A stretch of 64,000 nucleotides of DNA from Gnetum montanum (Eukaryota > Streptophyta > Gnetopsida > Gnetales > Gnetaceae): assembly GCA_015680685.1 (NCBI GenBank), contig MNCI01026431.1, positions 585,377 to 649,376 on the forward strand, written 5' to 3'. A program made the position numbers and the translations under genes. Shown piece by piece: positions 11,793 through 22,775 of the stretch (within the stretch, counting starts at the first letter, position 1; each line of letters begins with the position of its first letter). The notes below the pieces were generated by a model. That model did not search any database. It saw only the letters and a list, made by a program, of their open reading frames with translations, and was not told the origin of the DNA.

Positions 11793-12984
11793 TGACATCT
11801 AGAGGAATCCACCTAAGAGACATTGACAAAGAAGTACAAAACACCATGAGCAATCAAGTACCAAGCATTTTCCATTGGCCCTTGGTTGGATGTCATCGCA
11901 CCATGTCCAAAAGTACATGGGATCAGGGAAATGTAGTTTGAGATGCAAGGGGAGGGGATTGGTTGTAACTAGGGGAAGCCAGGAGTTGGTCAAGGGTGAT
12001 AATTACTATTGGAATTGTGGGAGAGGAATGCTCTCACATGAACAAGTTATGTCATTGGTCTTTGTCAATAGCCGATTTTCAGCAGACTTGGAGCCAAGAC
12101 ATAGGAGGTGCGTTCTTTGGAGAAACAAGTCTCTTATAGAGTATTTGCGAGGCCCGTTGTAAATAGCCAAAGCCATGCAATGATGTGCAACATGGTCTCT
12201 TTGAGACACAAGTGTAGCTATTTTTCAAGACAATTGCCTTCTCGCCTGAGGCTTATATGAGAATAGCCAATAGTGTGAGGTTTATAATGTGAACGGGGTC
12301 ATGAAGACCTTTTCCATGCATTTTTCTCTTTGACGTTTTTGTTCTTTTTCTTTTTTGTTTGTTTCTTCTTTTCTTTTGTCTTTTCTTTGTTTTTGTCTTT
12401 CTTTTTCTCTTTTACTTTTCTTTTATTTTTCTTTTTCTTGGTATTTTTGAAAGAGCTTGCTTTTTGTGTCATGCTTGTGTTTCAGTGCTGGCATTTTGCA
12501 TCATGTACTATGTTCTGTGCTTTGCGTTGCAACTGCTTGGAGAGTCACAGTATGCAATAGTGTATTAAGAGTTTTGAGCTGAGTGGAATATATCCAGGGG
12601 TGTAATTGAATAGGATAATTGGGACATGATGGAAAAATAGGGGATGTATCAGGAGTTGGAAATGTACTTATGAATGCATTGATTAACCCAGTTACGTGCA
12701 TTAGGAAGAATGTGATACCTTGTCATCATGATGAAGTGCATCTATGTATGAATGCCTCAGGAGTGTCATCCTGCAAACACAACTCTATGAAGACAAGAAA
12801 ACCACAAATGGAATGGTTAGCTAAGCACTTTAAACAAGGAGATGGAGTCACCACGTGCAATTTTCAAAGAAAAATAGAATTATGAACAACATCAGCTTCA
12901 TTAGTGTCCATGAGACAAATCATGCAGTAAGTCTTTGTGGAACATGTACAACCAATTGTAGCAACACATCTTTTCAAGTTTTTG
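11793..12984. other. Tat-A 3' untranslated region, no gene recognised
   Basis: This stretch lies between the protease side of the element and the 3' LTR. A pyrimidine-rich run on the plus strand (12330-12450, purine-rich in the element transcript) dominates the middle. The part next to the polypurine tract resembles the equivalent part of Tat-B near 32800. Short ORFs here have no family signature. The pol genes expected in an autonomous element are absent. Confidence 0.6.
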
Positions 12985-13520
12985 CCTGGTCGTCGATGAT
13001 GTCGCCAGTTTATAGGCTTAGCGGACTATTGTGGGTTAGTTTTATATCATAACCCTTTGGACGGTGCTAGTTTAGCATCGTAGTGGATGGTGCATTGCTA
13101 GTTTATAGTCATAGTGGACTGTGAAGAGGCAAACTAGTTTATAGTCTTAGTGGACTCTAGATGCTAGTTTCACGTCATGGCAGGTAGATGTGGTAGTTTA
13201 ATGTCTTATTAGACAAAGCTTTGTGGTATCAGTTTTAAGTCATGATGCCAGAACTATTCTATGCCAGTTTATAGTCATATCGAACTGATGCTTACCTTGC
13301 TTGTGTAAAGTGTGATACTACATGCATGGTCATGCTACATGCTTGTGAGATCCTGCAAAAATCAACTAGGAAGAAAACAACATCAAGCGACACCTTCCAT
13401 ACATAGAGTGAGAATGTATGAATGAATGAAAAGCAATGTAAAAAGTGATAGTTTTAGGCCATCTCGGGCCGTATGCTAGTTTAAGGCCTTTTCGAGCCAT
13501 GTATTTTTGTAGTTTTATGT
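12985..13520 (+). repeat. Tat-A stem-loop motif array (AGTTTA-stem-loop)
   Basis: About ten copies of AGTTT(W)A followed by a 4-base arm, six bases, and a complementary 4-base arm lie here in one orientation. Perfect arms are CATC/GATG at 13076, AGTC/GACT at 13107 and 13143, TGTC/GACA at 13202 and GGCC/GGCC at 13457. Others have one mismatch. Different copies use different arms that remain complementary, which points to selection or copying constraint on pairing. Two further copies lie inside gag-pro sequence at 14921-14960. Confidence 0.75.
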
Positions 13521-13648
13521 TTTTATGTTTGATTTTTTTCAAATGCAATGTGTAAACTAAGTTGACTAATGTGTAAACAAAGCAAAATGCGTGATCTAAG
13601 TGAGCGGGAAAAATGTAAATGCATAGGCTAGTGCAATGTAAACAAAAG

Positions 13649-14614
13649 TCAAAAATGCATGTTAGAGGGGTAGGCAGAAGGTAGGCAAGAATCTAGCACA
13701 TTTTTAGCCAAGGGAGAGTCTTGGTCATGTAGTTGCTTCCTAACTAGGCATGGATTAGGGAGCATGCAAGGTTTAGGGTCCTCTAGGGGGCTGTCAGCTT
13801 CAACCACCCGTTCGAGTGTGTTAGCTTCAAGCATTGCATTGGTTACTGTAGGTGTACCACCAAGAAACTCTTCTTCCAAAACTTGCACCATGTCTATGTC
13901 ATGGATAGTCGAAGAGGAAATGTTATCACTATGGATGATAACTTGACCACCTTTGTATGGAAGGTGGATTTCTTGGTGGATGGGAGAGGAGATGGTCCTT
14001 AGTTGAGCTAGCCAAGGCCTACCTAGAATCATGTTGAAACTTGGCATCTCCTCCATGACAGTGAAATGTGCGCTAGTGGGGAATTTCTCCCCCATTACAA
14101 AGGCTAAGTTGATTGTACCCTTGACTATGACACATGATCCATTGAAGGATTTTAGACATGTGGTTTTGGTTGGCCTGATTTCATCTGCCAGGCCAAGCTT
14201 GTTGATGATGGAGCACAAGACTATGTTCATTGCTGCACCATCGTCAACATGCACTCTACGGATGGTGCACTGCCCAACATGAATGCTAATGGATAGTGGA
14301 GCTGTAGTGACTTCCCCTAATTTGGGGTTGACTTTAACTACATCATCACGAAAGGCTAAAGTTGTTGAACCCAATTCTTGTGGTGTGGGAGACAACATTG
14401 TTGCATGGATGGATGCCTCATTTGCAGGGATGTCCTCCTTAACAGGAATGGATGCTAAGACTTGGGCCAATGCTTGGTAGTGAGTAGGTGAGGTCTTGAC
14501 TAGGTCATTTAAGCTAAATTTTGTGTTCTTTTTCTTGAGTGTTTGCTTTACTTGGGCTAGTGCAGCTACGAAGCCCTTGCCATTAGCTGTTGTCTTGGCT
14601 TTGACTTCCTTCAT
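13649..14614 (-). CDS. Tat-A retropepsin-like protease region
   Basis: This 321-residue frame is the longest open frame in the element. Residues of about 90-215 form a retropepsin: SIHVGQCTIRRVHVDDGAAMN has the active-site D-D-G in place of D-S/T-G, followed later by FNMILGRPWLAQL, the typical second-loop block. The protease would cut the Gag-Pol precursor in virus-like particles. It lies downstream of gag in a broken frame and is followed by a stop instead of RT. The start codon given is only the first methionine of the frame; in an intact element this would be part of a gag-pro fusion. Confidence 0.75.
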   Translation of the reverse strand: MKEVKAKTTANGKGFVAALAQVKQTLKKKNTKFSLNDLVKTSPTHYQALAQVLASIPVKEDIPANEASIHATMLSPTPQELGSTTLAFRDDVVKVNPKLGEVTTAPLSISIHVGQCTIRRVHVDDGAAMNIVLCSIINKLGLADEIRPTKTTCLKSFNGSCVIVKGTINLAFVMGEKFPTSAHFTVMEEMPSFNMILGRPWLAQLRTISSPIHQEIHLPYKGGQVIIHSDNISSSTIHDIDMVQVLEEEFLGGTPTVTNAMLEANTLERVVEADSPLEDPKPCMLPNPCLVRKQLHDQDSPLAKNVLDSCLPSAYPSNMHF

Positions 14615-14649
14615 GAAGCTTGAGAGATAGACCTCTCGAGAGGGGGACT

Positions 14650-16990
14650 TAGGCTTGGTTTTCTTTGGGGTAGGGGCCCTAATGTTCAGTTATTGTTTGC
14701 TAGTTGTGGCCTTTGCTTCAGCCATGGGAGTTGCGAGGTGCTCATTTTTACTCTTGCATTCCCATTTGGTGGGCCTACCAGGGTTGTTAGTGGGGTCAAC
14801 CCTTGAAGGAGGAGGGATTGAGATGTTGCCCACTATTGGGCTTCGGGTAGGTGAGGGGCCATCACGTTGTGGCACCTTGATGACAAAAGGTTGCTTAGTA
14901 GTTTTTGTTGCTGCGTCATGCCAGTTTAACATCTTAGTAGATGAGTCATGCCAGTTTAACATCTTAGTGAACAAACGTTGTGGAGCCTTGACCACAAAGG
15001 GTGTTGGGGATGCCTAGGGTGGCACCTTTATAACAAAGGGAGGCCTCTTGTTTATGGAGGCTAGGGGAATCCTTGCCTTGTTGGGAGGCACACAGATCAC
15101 AAAAGGTTTTTGCACAGGTTTGGGCTTGCCACCTATGCTAATTGAGTTTATGACATAGGAGAAATCTTCTATTTTGGATTGACTTACCATGTCAATCACT
15201 AGTTGGCCTTGTTCTATCATTCCCTACAGGTCATCTTGCAAGGCATGATAGTTGTCTGTACTATGACCAGCTATTTGATGGTAATGACAGTATTGGTCCA
15301 ATTTAAAATGTTGTGGGATTAGGGGTTCATTTGGTACTGCTAAGGTGGGGTTCCTTAGTAGCTTGTAGTACCTATCATGTTTTTGGTGAGTAATCTTCGA
15401 TACGTGTTTGTGTTGGATTTGCCTGGCTTTCAAGAGTTGCTCCAATAGTTGAGAGGGTTGCATTGGTAGTGGTGTGTACTTTGAGCGATCCTTGCACTGA
15501 AAGTTGGGCTTCGGAGTGGGCCTTGCTGATGTAGGTGAGTTGGTGCCAAAGTCAGCAGCTTTGTTAGCTAGAGCTTTAGGTTGCTTAGCTGTTGGAACCT
15601 AGTTGGTTGCTTTTGTGATTGCGGCTACCGTTGCCTCAGTTGTGTTGTGCTTGTGAGTATGTTGGTTTTTGTAGGGCACATAAGTTGGGTCATTTCTTGA
15701 TTGCGCTACCTCCTCTATGCTTTTGATTTGTGCGAATGCTTGACTCAAAGTATGAGAATTCAAATAATAGAGTTTTGACTTAAAGAAGTCATTCACAGTG
15801 GCTTTAAAAATGGTGAGCAAGTATGTCTCAGGTATGGGCTCATGGAGTTCATTCAGGGCTGCACTCCATCTTTGGATGAATTTTTGCACTGGCTCCAAAG
15901 GTGCTTGTTTAATTTGAATTAAACTATCCAGTGTGGCTTCAGGCTTTAGATTACACTTGAAACAGGTGACAAACTGATGTAACAAATCCTCTAGAGAGAA
16001 TATGGAGTTACAGGGTAAGGCATGGTACTAGTCTAAGGATTTTCCCATTAAGGACATAGCGAAAACTCACAGAATTGCATGAGGCTAGGTCTAAAGCAGG
16101 AGACATTCTAGTCGAAATGTCACTAGGTGGGCATTTGGATCTCCTTGTCCATTGCACTTTCTTAGTTGAGGTAATGGGATCTCCTTTGGCAAGGTTAATG
16201 GTGGAACTAAAGGCTGGATTTGGTCATCTTGGTAGAAGTCCAACACCTTGATTTCCTCAGTGTTTGTAGTTTTAAGGTGCTTTACCTCTTTAGTTAACAT
16301 GTGCATCATTCGCTTTGTGTTTGCCCGCTCTTGGGTGGTAGGCAGACTGGTGGGTTGAATGGATTGTAATTGATAGTAGTTTGACTATTGTATCGTTTGC
16401 AGAAAGTGAGCCTATTGGATTGTTGGTTGGTGTTGTCATGGAAAAACATTTAGAGATGGGATCGTAGGGTGTGGTACACTATAGAGAGTAGGTTGGTGTT
16501 GCTAGAAAGTTGGTGAAACCCATTGCCCAGCCACAGGTTGTGAGGTGACACCTTGAACATTGTTGCGTTGAAGTAGTCAGAGGTGCCCCATGGGTTTGTA
16601 CTTGTGGTATGTAATGGGTGGACATGGAAGCTAGTATTTCTTATCAAGAAGCTAGTCCTTGCGTGTATGTGGATGAAGGAGGAAGCATGGTTCCCTCTAG
16701 GAAAGGTTGGAATAATGGGTTTGTATAGGCACAAGGATTGACGGTATGGTACGATTCCCCATGCTTAGATTGGGCAACAAAGTTATCTTCCTCATTTCCA
16801 TTCTAAGGCTCTATCAGAGGTGTCTGTAAGGCTTGACTCCTTGCCATGAGAAGCTAAAACATGAGTTGATGATGGTGTTTGGAAAGGGGGATTATGTCAA
16901 ATGCTGAGGGAATGAACTCACAACCTACTTTGTAGATGAGCTCATAGTTTCACTTTACCTCTCTTTCTATGCTATCGATAGGTAAGTTGG
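14650..16990 (-). pseudogene. Tat-A gag (broken)
   Basis: Gag pieces appear in several frames. At 15599-15985 the capsid-type segment contains LIQIKQAPLEPVQKFIQRW and FFKSKLYYL. At 16091-16309 is GQGDPNAHLVTF. At 15224-15463 is YCHYHQIAGHSTDNYHALQ, a zinc-knuckle-like block spaced as in Tat-B gag. Stops and frameshifts break the reading frame. Gag would form the particle that packages the RNA. Similar blocks occur in Tat-B at 45250-45794 and 44800-44880. Confidence 0.75.
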
Positions 16991-17100
16991 CTTGGATATT
17001 TACACAAATGAAGTTATTTTATTTAGGTGTGAGGACTGCATAAGTAGGGTTAATCTGGAAAGATTCCATGATAGTGTGTACAAGTTGACAGCCTATGCAG

Positions 17101-17335
17101 CGTGAGTAACTCACGGTGTGCTTAGCTGGCAGCGTGACTGACAGACAGCATGACCAACTACAATGTGAGCAACTGCAATGTGAGCAACTACAATGTGAGC
17201 AACTGCAGTAGCGTGACCAACTATAACATGACCAACTGCAACGTGAGAAACTACGGCAGCATGAGCAACTGTAGCATGATCAACTCCAATGTGACCAACT
17301 GTAGCGTGACTGACTATAGCGTGACTAACTAATTC
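17101..17335. repeat. Tat-A leader short tandem array
   Basis: Between the 5' LTR and gag lies an irregular array of 11-15 bp units such as GTGAGCAACTGCAAT and GTGACCAACTATAAC, about 16 units. One strand translates as repeated N-x-S/T-N and the other as repeated V-A/G-H. These are side effects of the repeat, not a protein. The unit contains the GCGTGAC/GTGAGC word that also fills the U3 of this element's LTRs. Confidence 0.8.
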
Positions 17336-17399
17336 AAGTTTTAGCATTTGGCAGCATTAGTTGGGTACGTTTTGACAAGATGATAAACAAGGTAGGTCC

Positions 17400-17418
17400 T
17401 CCTTCTAGCACCAATTTA
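17400..17418 (-). other. Tat-A primer-binding site
   Basis: Just inside the 5' LTR the minus strand reads TTGGTGCTAGAAGGAGG. Tat-B has TTGGTGCTAGAAGAAGG at the same place (47853-47870). The TGG start matches a tRNA CCA end. I could not assign the tRNA from memory with confidence. Confidence 0.65.
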
Positions 17419-17419
17419 C

Positions 17420-19128
17420 TGTATTGACCTAAATCATCGGTGTAAGGCTGGAAGGGAAAACAAACACCAAAAGATCGTCGGGCAGATGCAGCTGACCTGC
17501 CTTCGCATGAGGGCAAGCTGGAAAAGGAAATGAAGGTAGATTGCCTTGGATGGTCTACACGTAAATCAACCAAGGACTTCCCTGAGCGTAAACTATGGCT
17601 TGCACTGGGTTATCGTAAACTGACATAGTGCACATAAAATGTAAACAGAAATGTATGCAGAAAGTGTATTGCAAATGAAATGTAAACAAAATGTAAGCAA
17701 AACGACATAAGCAGAACATAAAATAAATATAAAACTGTGTAAATAGAAATAATGGCTAGAAAAATGAACTGTATTGTATTTCTTAGAAAAGATATGCACT
17801 CGTCAAAGCGTAGCTACAGGTGTGGATGTTAGGTCAAATGTCGAGCCCCAAGGTGATGTGATGTGATGATGTGATGAAGTGCTTGGATGTCAAGAGTCAA
17901 GTATGCCAAGCACCCAATGATTACTGGTTTGATGTATGTTCTCTAAATTGCCAATGTCTCCAATTGCTCACCCCGGTTTATGTGAATTGATAGGGTATTT
18001 ATAGGGTTGGGCCGAGCTCAAGTGCAGAATTCAAGAATGGAATCAATGATTGGGAGATGAAAGGAAAGCAAATCTCGTGACACATGTCCAATGGACAGTT
18101 GTATACGAGTTGTTCATGTATGGGAAAACTATGTTTTTGACTAGGTACATTGCATCTTATAATTTGTAGGTTACTCAAGCCCATGAAAGTACATTCAATT
18201 TAGACCATGAGGACCTGATAAGCCCACAAGTGAAGATTTACAATGAAATGTACAACAAAAGAAATTTGATCCCAGCTCGCTTGACCATGGATCAAGTGCT
18301 GCAGGATGTCGAGATGTCGATTTGTGGCTATTCAAGGTATCTCTGTTTGACCAGGGCTTCCAATGTGAGTTGATGTGCCTTCGGCATGAGTTGAGTTGAG
18401 CTTCAACGTGAGTTTCATCATGTTCACACTGCACTCATGCCCAGCGTGACCTCTAGCGTGAGTACCAACGTCCCAGCTTGCCAACGTGTGTACGCTGCAA
18501 TGTACATTGCACTCATGCCCAACGTGGCCTTCAGCATGAGTAAGATAAAAGAAACTTTTTGACACCATTAATTTTGAATTATGAAGTCTAGATTTTTGAA
18601 GTGTGATTGATGCCTGCCTGTGTGTGATCTTGAGGTTGAAAATTGAGGTTGATGTGTCTTGTTCTTAAGCCCTTTTTGGTAGGTCATGCTGCACTCATGC
18701 TGCAGCGTGACCACAACGTGACCTGTAGCATCACTTACAAACACCTGTGAAAACTTATAATTTTTGACTTAAAATTTGGAGATTCTAGAGGTTGAAGTAT
18801 AGAGGTTGTCGATGGTGAGCCCAAGGATGATTTTCTCCTTTGAAAATCTGATTGTTTTGACCCGATTTGGAGGCTTTGAGAGTTGGTCACGCTGGACTCA
18901 CCCTGTAGTGTGACCACAGCATGCCCACAGCATGCCCTTCACCTTTTGACTTTATTTGACACTGTTTGGAGTTGGTAACACTGGGAGCAAGCTAGTTTTG
19001 ACAACGTTAGCAACCTACCTTGGGCAAGCTTGGTGTGAGCTCCATGCCTTAGCCAAATTTTTCCTCTAGATGCACAAAAGGGCTTAAGTCATTTTTGAAG
19101 TGTTTAGGCCAAAATTAGTGGTGTTTCA
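17420..19128 (-). repeat. Tat-A 5' LTR (right)
   Basis: This repeat begins TGTATTGACC and ends GGTGTTTCA, and matches 10082-11777 with frequent substitutions. It carries the TATA box at 17996-18003 (minus strand) and the same GCGTGAC-rich U3 segment at about 18360-18950. Confidence 0.9.
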
Positions 19129-19460
19129 CACACCATGTTACAAATTTTCTTTTATTTTTAAGTAGAAGAGTTTGTAACTATAGACTAAATCGTTACCTTT
19201 CTCCCCTTTCCATCTTATTGTGGAGGCAATACAAATTTTACATATTTTCATAGTGTTGGTATTTTCAAAGTTCTTTTTATTGAGAGTGCCAATGTTCTAG
19301 CTCATTATCTAAAGTATCTATGGCTAGACTTGCTTCTTTACCCATACTCATCCTTGATGTGGGAATCCTTGTCTACTTTTCACAACATCTGAGCAATGAT
19401 GTTGTGTATCACTTTTGGAGAATTCCATAACATGCCCTTGAAAAATATATAAATACAAAC
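19129..19460 (-). mobile_element. RTE LINE, copy 2, 5' part
   Basis: This continues copy 2 after the Tat-A insertion. The first bases join the sequence ending at 10081 exactly as in copy 1. The minus strand carries remnants of the N-terminal endonuclease blocks, such as NIGTLN, RWKGERGNDL and SYKLF, before QNGVG-type sequence. The outer end is uncertain because only one copy extends this far. Confidence 0.7.
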
Positions 19461-20947
19461 CAAAAATTTTATATTTCATCTGCTATTACTAGATTACGAG
19501 ACTAGATAAGAATTTCTAGACATTTCTTGGCACCTTAAATTTTAGCTCTAACAACTATTTCTTTCTCAAGGAATTTAGTATATAAAATAGGTTTGTAACA
19601 ATTATAGCTATTTTTTGAGATATCATAACTTAAGATCAAGGTCATAATTAAGGGTACACAACATATGATGGTATAAGGTTTCCTTAGATTTATCGTAGGG
19701 GTAGTCATAAGTTCCATGATAAGATATAAATCTATGAAATATGAGAGGGACTAATTGTACACCCCACTAGTTTTGGCACCATGGGGATGGTAGATTGAAT
19801 AAGCATTAATATTGGAAGCCTTGGGATTCAACAAAATGTTATTGTATATGAATATACATATTTGAGAATTGATCTTGTCAATAAAATCAACTTCATAAAA
19901 TTCCTTTCAAGGAAGTGTGGAATTATTAACATAATCAAACATTTCCCTCCTATAAAAAGCCTTGAATTCAGTAGATTGCATATTAGATTTGAGAGAATAT
20001 ATCATAGTATGAAAACCTAAGACCTTTCAAATGATAGCAATTGTAATTACGATTCTTTCAAGAATCATTTTCCAAGGAGTACTTTCTGAGAGATGGTAAA
20101 TTCTACACCATTGAATTATTAAAACTTTACAGTAAATGGTTTTAAAGATGGAAAAATCCAATTAGTTTTACTAACCTACAAGTTTTAAGATATTTTGAAT
20201 CTTCAACTTATAGTAGACCATGTACTAAATCATTGGCTTTAACTACATTATTTTAATGTAGAATAACAAAAATAGAAGCCACACTACCTATGGTTGTGCA
20301 AAAATTTTGACCAAGATACTTGGGAGAAGCCATGTTACTAACTCTACTATGCCAAATAATCTTTGCAAATTTGCTACAAAAAGACTAATTCAAGGATGAT
20401 GTGCTAAAAGACCTCTATTCCCAAAAATTTATAGAAGTGATTAATAATTCTTGTAGCAATTAGAAAGATGAGTTGTCTAGAGAAAAATGGAGTTGAAGTT
20501 TAGTTAAAAAGTAATGAACTTATTAATTAATTTTTAATCAATGATTAATTTTCTTTATTTGATTATTTATAAGATTAGTAAATTGAAGATATCATGAGTC
20601 CAACATGTAGTGCTCTTTGGGACAATTCCAAATATACTAATTTCATTGAATTTGATGCACAGTTTGTGACATGTCGCATTTCTTGATAAATATGCCATTA
20701 ATTAAAATTAAAAATATATTTAACTTTAGAAAAGTAAAGTTTAAATTTATTTTTTATTATTTTTCTTTAGAAAATCAAGGCTAGGTTTCTAACTTATAAC
20801 CTCCCAACTACCAAGCCCAGCTCTTAATCATCAATGTGTTAACCATCATGTTAACCATTCAAGTTGTTTAAATAATTAAATATATACATATGTGAATTTT
20901 TAAAATATAATAATATTAATATATAAAAAATATAAATAAATTTTAGG

Positions 20948-20971
20948 CCCTACCCTAAGGTTAGGGTAGGG
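20948..20971. repeat. Telomere-like palindrome
   Basis: CCCTACCCTAA and its exact complement TTAGGGTAGGG face each other across two bases. The arms contain one CCCTAA/TTAGGG unit each. It is a perfect 11-bp inverted repeat in an otherwise AT-rich area. Confidence 0.85.
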
Positions 20972-21280
20972 TGGTAAATGCCAATTGCCACACTAGCTAG
21001 TTACATTGTAGGGCCTAGCTACGCTACATTGCAACTAATCGGGACACAATAGTAGCCTATCGCACCACATCATAGTCAGCCTACAACCAAGTAAAGGTCT
21101 ACATCTCGTTGCCCCTTCCACATCATTTTACCTCTACTACTCCTCATCACTCTTCTTACAACCATTGTCTCACTACGACTACTCTACTGCACCCTTTACA
21201 TGTTACCACTATTCTACTCACCATGTGCTTGCATGTTTGAGCACTGTCTTTTTTGATTTTTGATGATCATTGATATTCTA

Positions 21281-21455
21281 GAATCTTGCCTCCTCCAACA
21301 AAGATTAGTGTTGTAAGATCTTACCTTCTCCAGGAATTCTCACTCTAGCCACTAACAATTACTATAGGATCCCACCTCCTCCAACAACCATTAGCATCAT
21401 ATGATCTTGCCTCCTCTAATAATCATTAGCATCATAGGATCCTGCCTCATCTAAC
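21281..21455. repeat. Imperfect tandem repeat of about 39 bp
   Basis: Variants of CATTAGCATCATAGGATC and CTTGCCTCCTCTAACAA recur about four times. Units differ by substitutions and small insertions. No function is suggested. Confidence 0.6.
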
Positions 21456-21789
21456 TATTTCAACCATTAGATATCTCTTCATCAATTGATAATAAATTCA
21501 AAAAACCATCAAATAAGAAGGAATTTAAATTTGATATTTAGTGTGAGAAACTTTAAATACTAAAAAGTAGTAAAATTTGAGTAACAAGTCAAATTGACAT
21601 GTTATCAACAATTTGAATTAAAAGTCCATAATTGATAGGTTTGAGAGTAGTATTGGAATGGATGATCTCTTAGGGAGTTTTAAAAAGAATGAATTTTTTT
21701 TATAAATTTGAATGATCATAGCTTTGATTCTAGTATCTAATTTCAACAAAATAAGATTCATTGATTTCTCATGAAGTCTCAAAAAACAT

Positions 21790-22758
21790 TGATGAGCGGT
21801 GAGATACCCCTACATTGAACCATACAAATACGATCTGGTCGAATTCCAAGGACTAAGTGCTTATCCACCCCTATGGAACAAGGATGGGTTGGTTGATCTT
21901 TGTCTTCCCAATCTTACCTATATGTCACGATTGTATGGTTAAGTAAGCTTGGGGCATATGATTTTTATAGCTTTTATGTTTTTATGTCCTGCACTAGTAG
22001 GGAAGGAGAGAGGTAACTAAGTGACTAATTTAAATTAAATACTCATTAACTAAGTTCTAACTAATCCTAACACCAACATCTGTTCCCACTTGCTATACAC
22101 ATCTTGAACTAGTGCAACAATGCTAGGATTACCAAACGCTAATTGTTACTAGGTTACCAAGCATTACACGCATGCTCAAAGTGGTCATGCTTGTGTAATT
22201 TAATGACTTTTTAATTGATCAAAATGAATTGCTATGCTAATAACATAAATGTAAAGTGCATAAAATAAAATAAAATAAAATAAATTCATAAGAAAATAAA
22301 ATAAAATAAATGCGTAAGAAAACAAATCTCAAGTGCTACAAGGATGAATCAAAGAGCTTGTCTTTATTGCCAACATAATGGTGTGCTCAAGTACATCAAT
22401 GCTTAAATAAAGATCCATCCACATTTAGACCTCTTGCAATGGGCACTTGGAAAATACTCTAACTTTCAAACAGACTACAAGAGTTTCGCTACTTGACTAC
22501 TAAAAGACTTCCTCCCAATTGTGTGCCTGGGCAGTGTATTTATAGACTTGGAAGCAACTACTCTAATAATTATAATAACTGCTAAAGTAACTGCTAGAGT
22601 AACCACTCTAATAATTAGAATAACTACTAGAGTAACTATTCTAGTAATTAGAATAACTGTTAGAGTAACCACTCTAATAATTAGAGTAACTGCTAGAGTA
22701 ACCGCTAGAGTAACTGCTCTAATAATTAGAATAACTACTAGAGTAATCGCTCTCATCA
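21790..22758 (-). repeat. Athila 3' LTR (left)
   Basis: The LTR is 969 bp with TGATGAG...CTCATCA ends. It pairs with 30742-31115 plus 49573-50135. The polyadenine-like AAAAT runs near 22260-22320 lie in the R/U5 side. A TATA box is at 22537-22544 on the minus strand. Confidence 0.9.
22552..22750 (-). promoter_or_regulatory. Athila U3 palindrome array (left LTR)
   Basis: The near-palindrome ACTCTAATAATTAGAGT and its partial forms, joined by GTAACTGCTAGAGTAACC-like linkers, recur about every 50-60 bp, filling U3 directly upstream of the TATA box. The right LTR has a shorter version (49963-50130), so copy number changed after insertion. The array probably contains the promoter's enhancer sites. 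Confidence 0.7.
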
Positions 22759-22775
22759 TACCCCCACGACTAAAT
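22759..22775 (-). other. Athila polypurine tract
   Basis: The minus strand reads TCGTGGGGGTA immediately before TGATGAG of the 3' LTR. The G-run next to the LTR is the expected plus-strand primer. Confidence 0.75.

Larger units (their letters stand above)
10082..19128 (-). mobile_element. Tat-A: non-autonomous Tat-like gypsy element in LINE copy 2
   Basis: Two LTRs of about 1.7 kb flank a 5.6-kb internal region coding on the minus strand. It holds gag and an aspartic protease but no RT, RNase H or integrase. Sequence immediately outside reads GATGCC-CGCAC on the left and CACAC-CATG on the right. LINE copy 1 has GATGCC-CACAC-CATT at this point, so the target duplication is CGCAC/CACAC, differing by one CpG-type transition. 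Gag and protease resemble those of Tat-B, and both elements share the stem-loop motif and the primer-site word. By eye the LTRs differ at roughly one base in eight, so the insertion is old. Confidence 0.9.
19461..21784. other. Anonymous AT-rich DNA
   Basis: I recognise no gene or transposon domain. The stretch includes a palindrome at 20948-20971 and a short imperfect tandem repeat at 21281-21455. The last 100 bp resemble, in wording, sequence to the right of the Athila element, and may be part of a decayed LTR into which Athila inserted. Confidence 0.5.

Noticed and set aside
12330-12568. Phe-rich frames that look like membrane segments
   Set aside because: They arise from a T-rich tract with interspersed C, in the untranslated part of Tat-A.
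17111-17347. Repetitive Val-Gly-His frame and its plus-strand Asn-Ser partner
   Set aside because: Both come from the short tandem array in the Tat-A leader. Copy-number-driven repeats, no start context and no domain.
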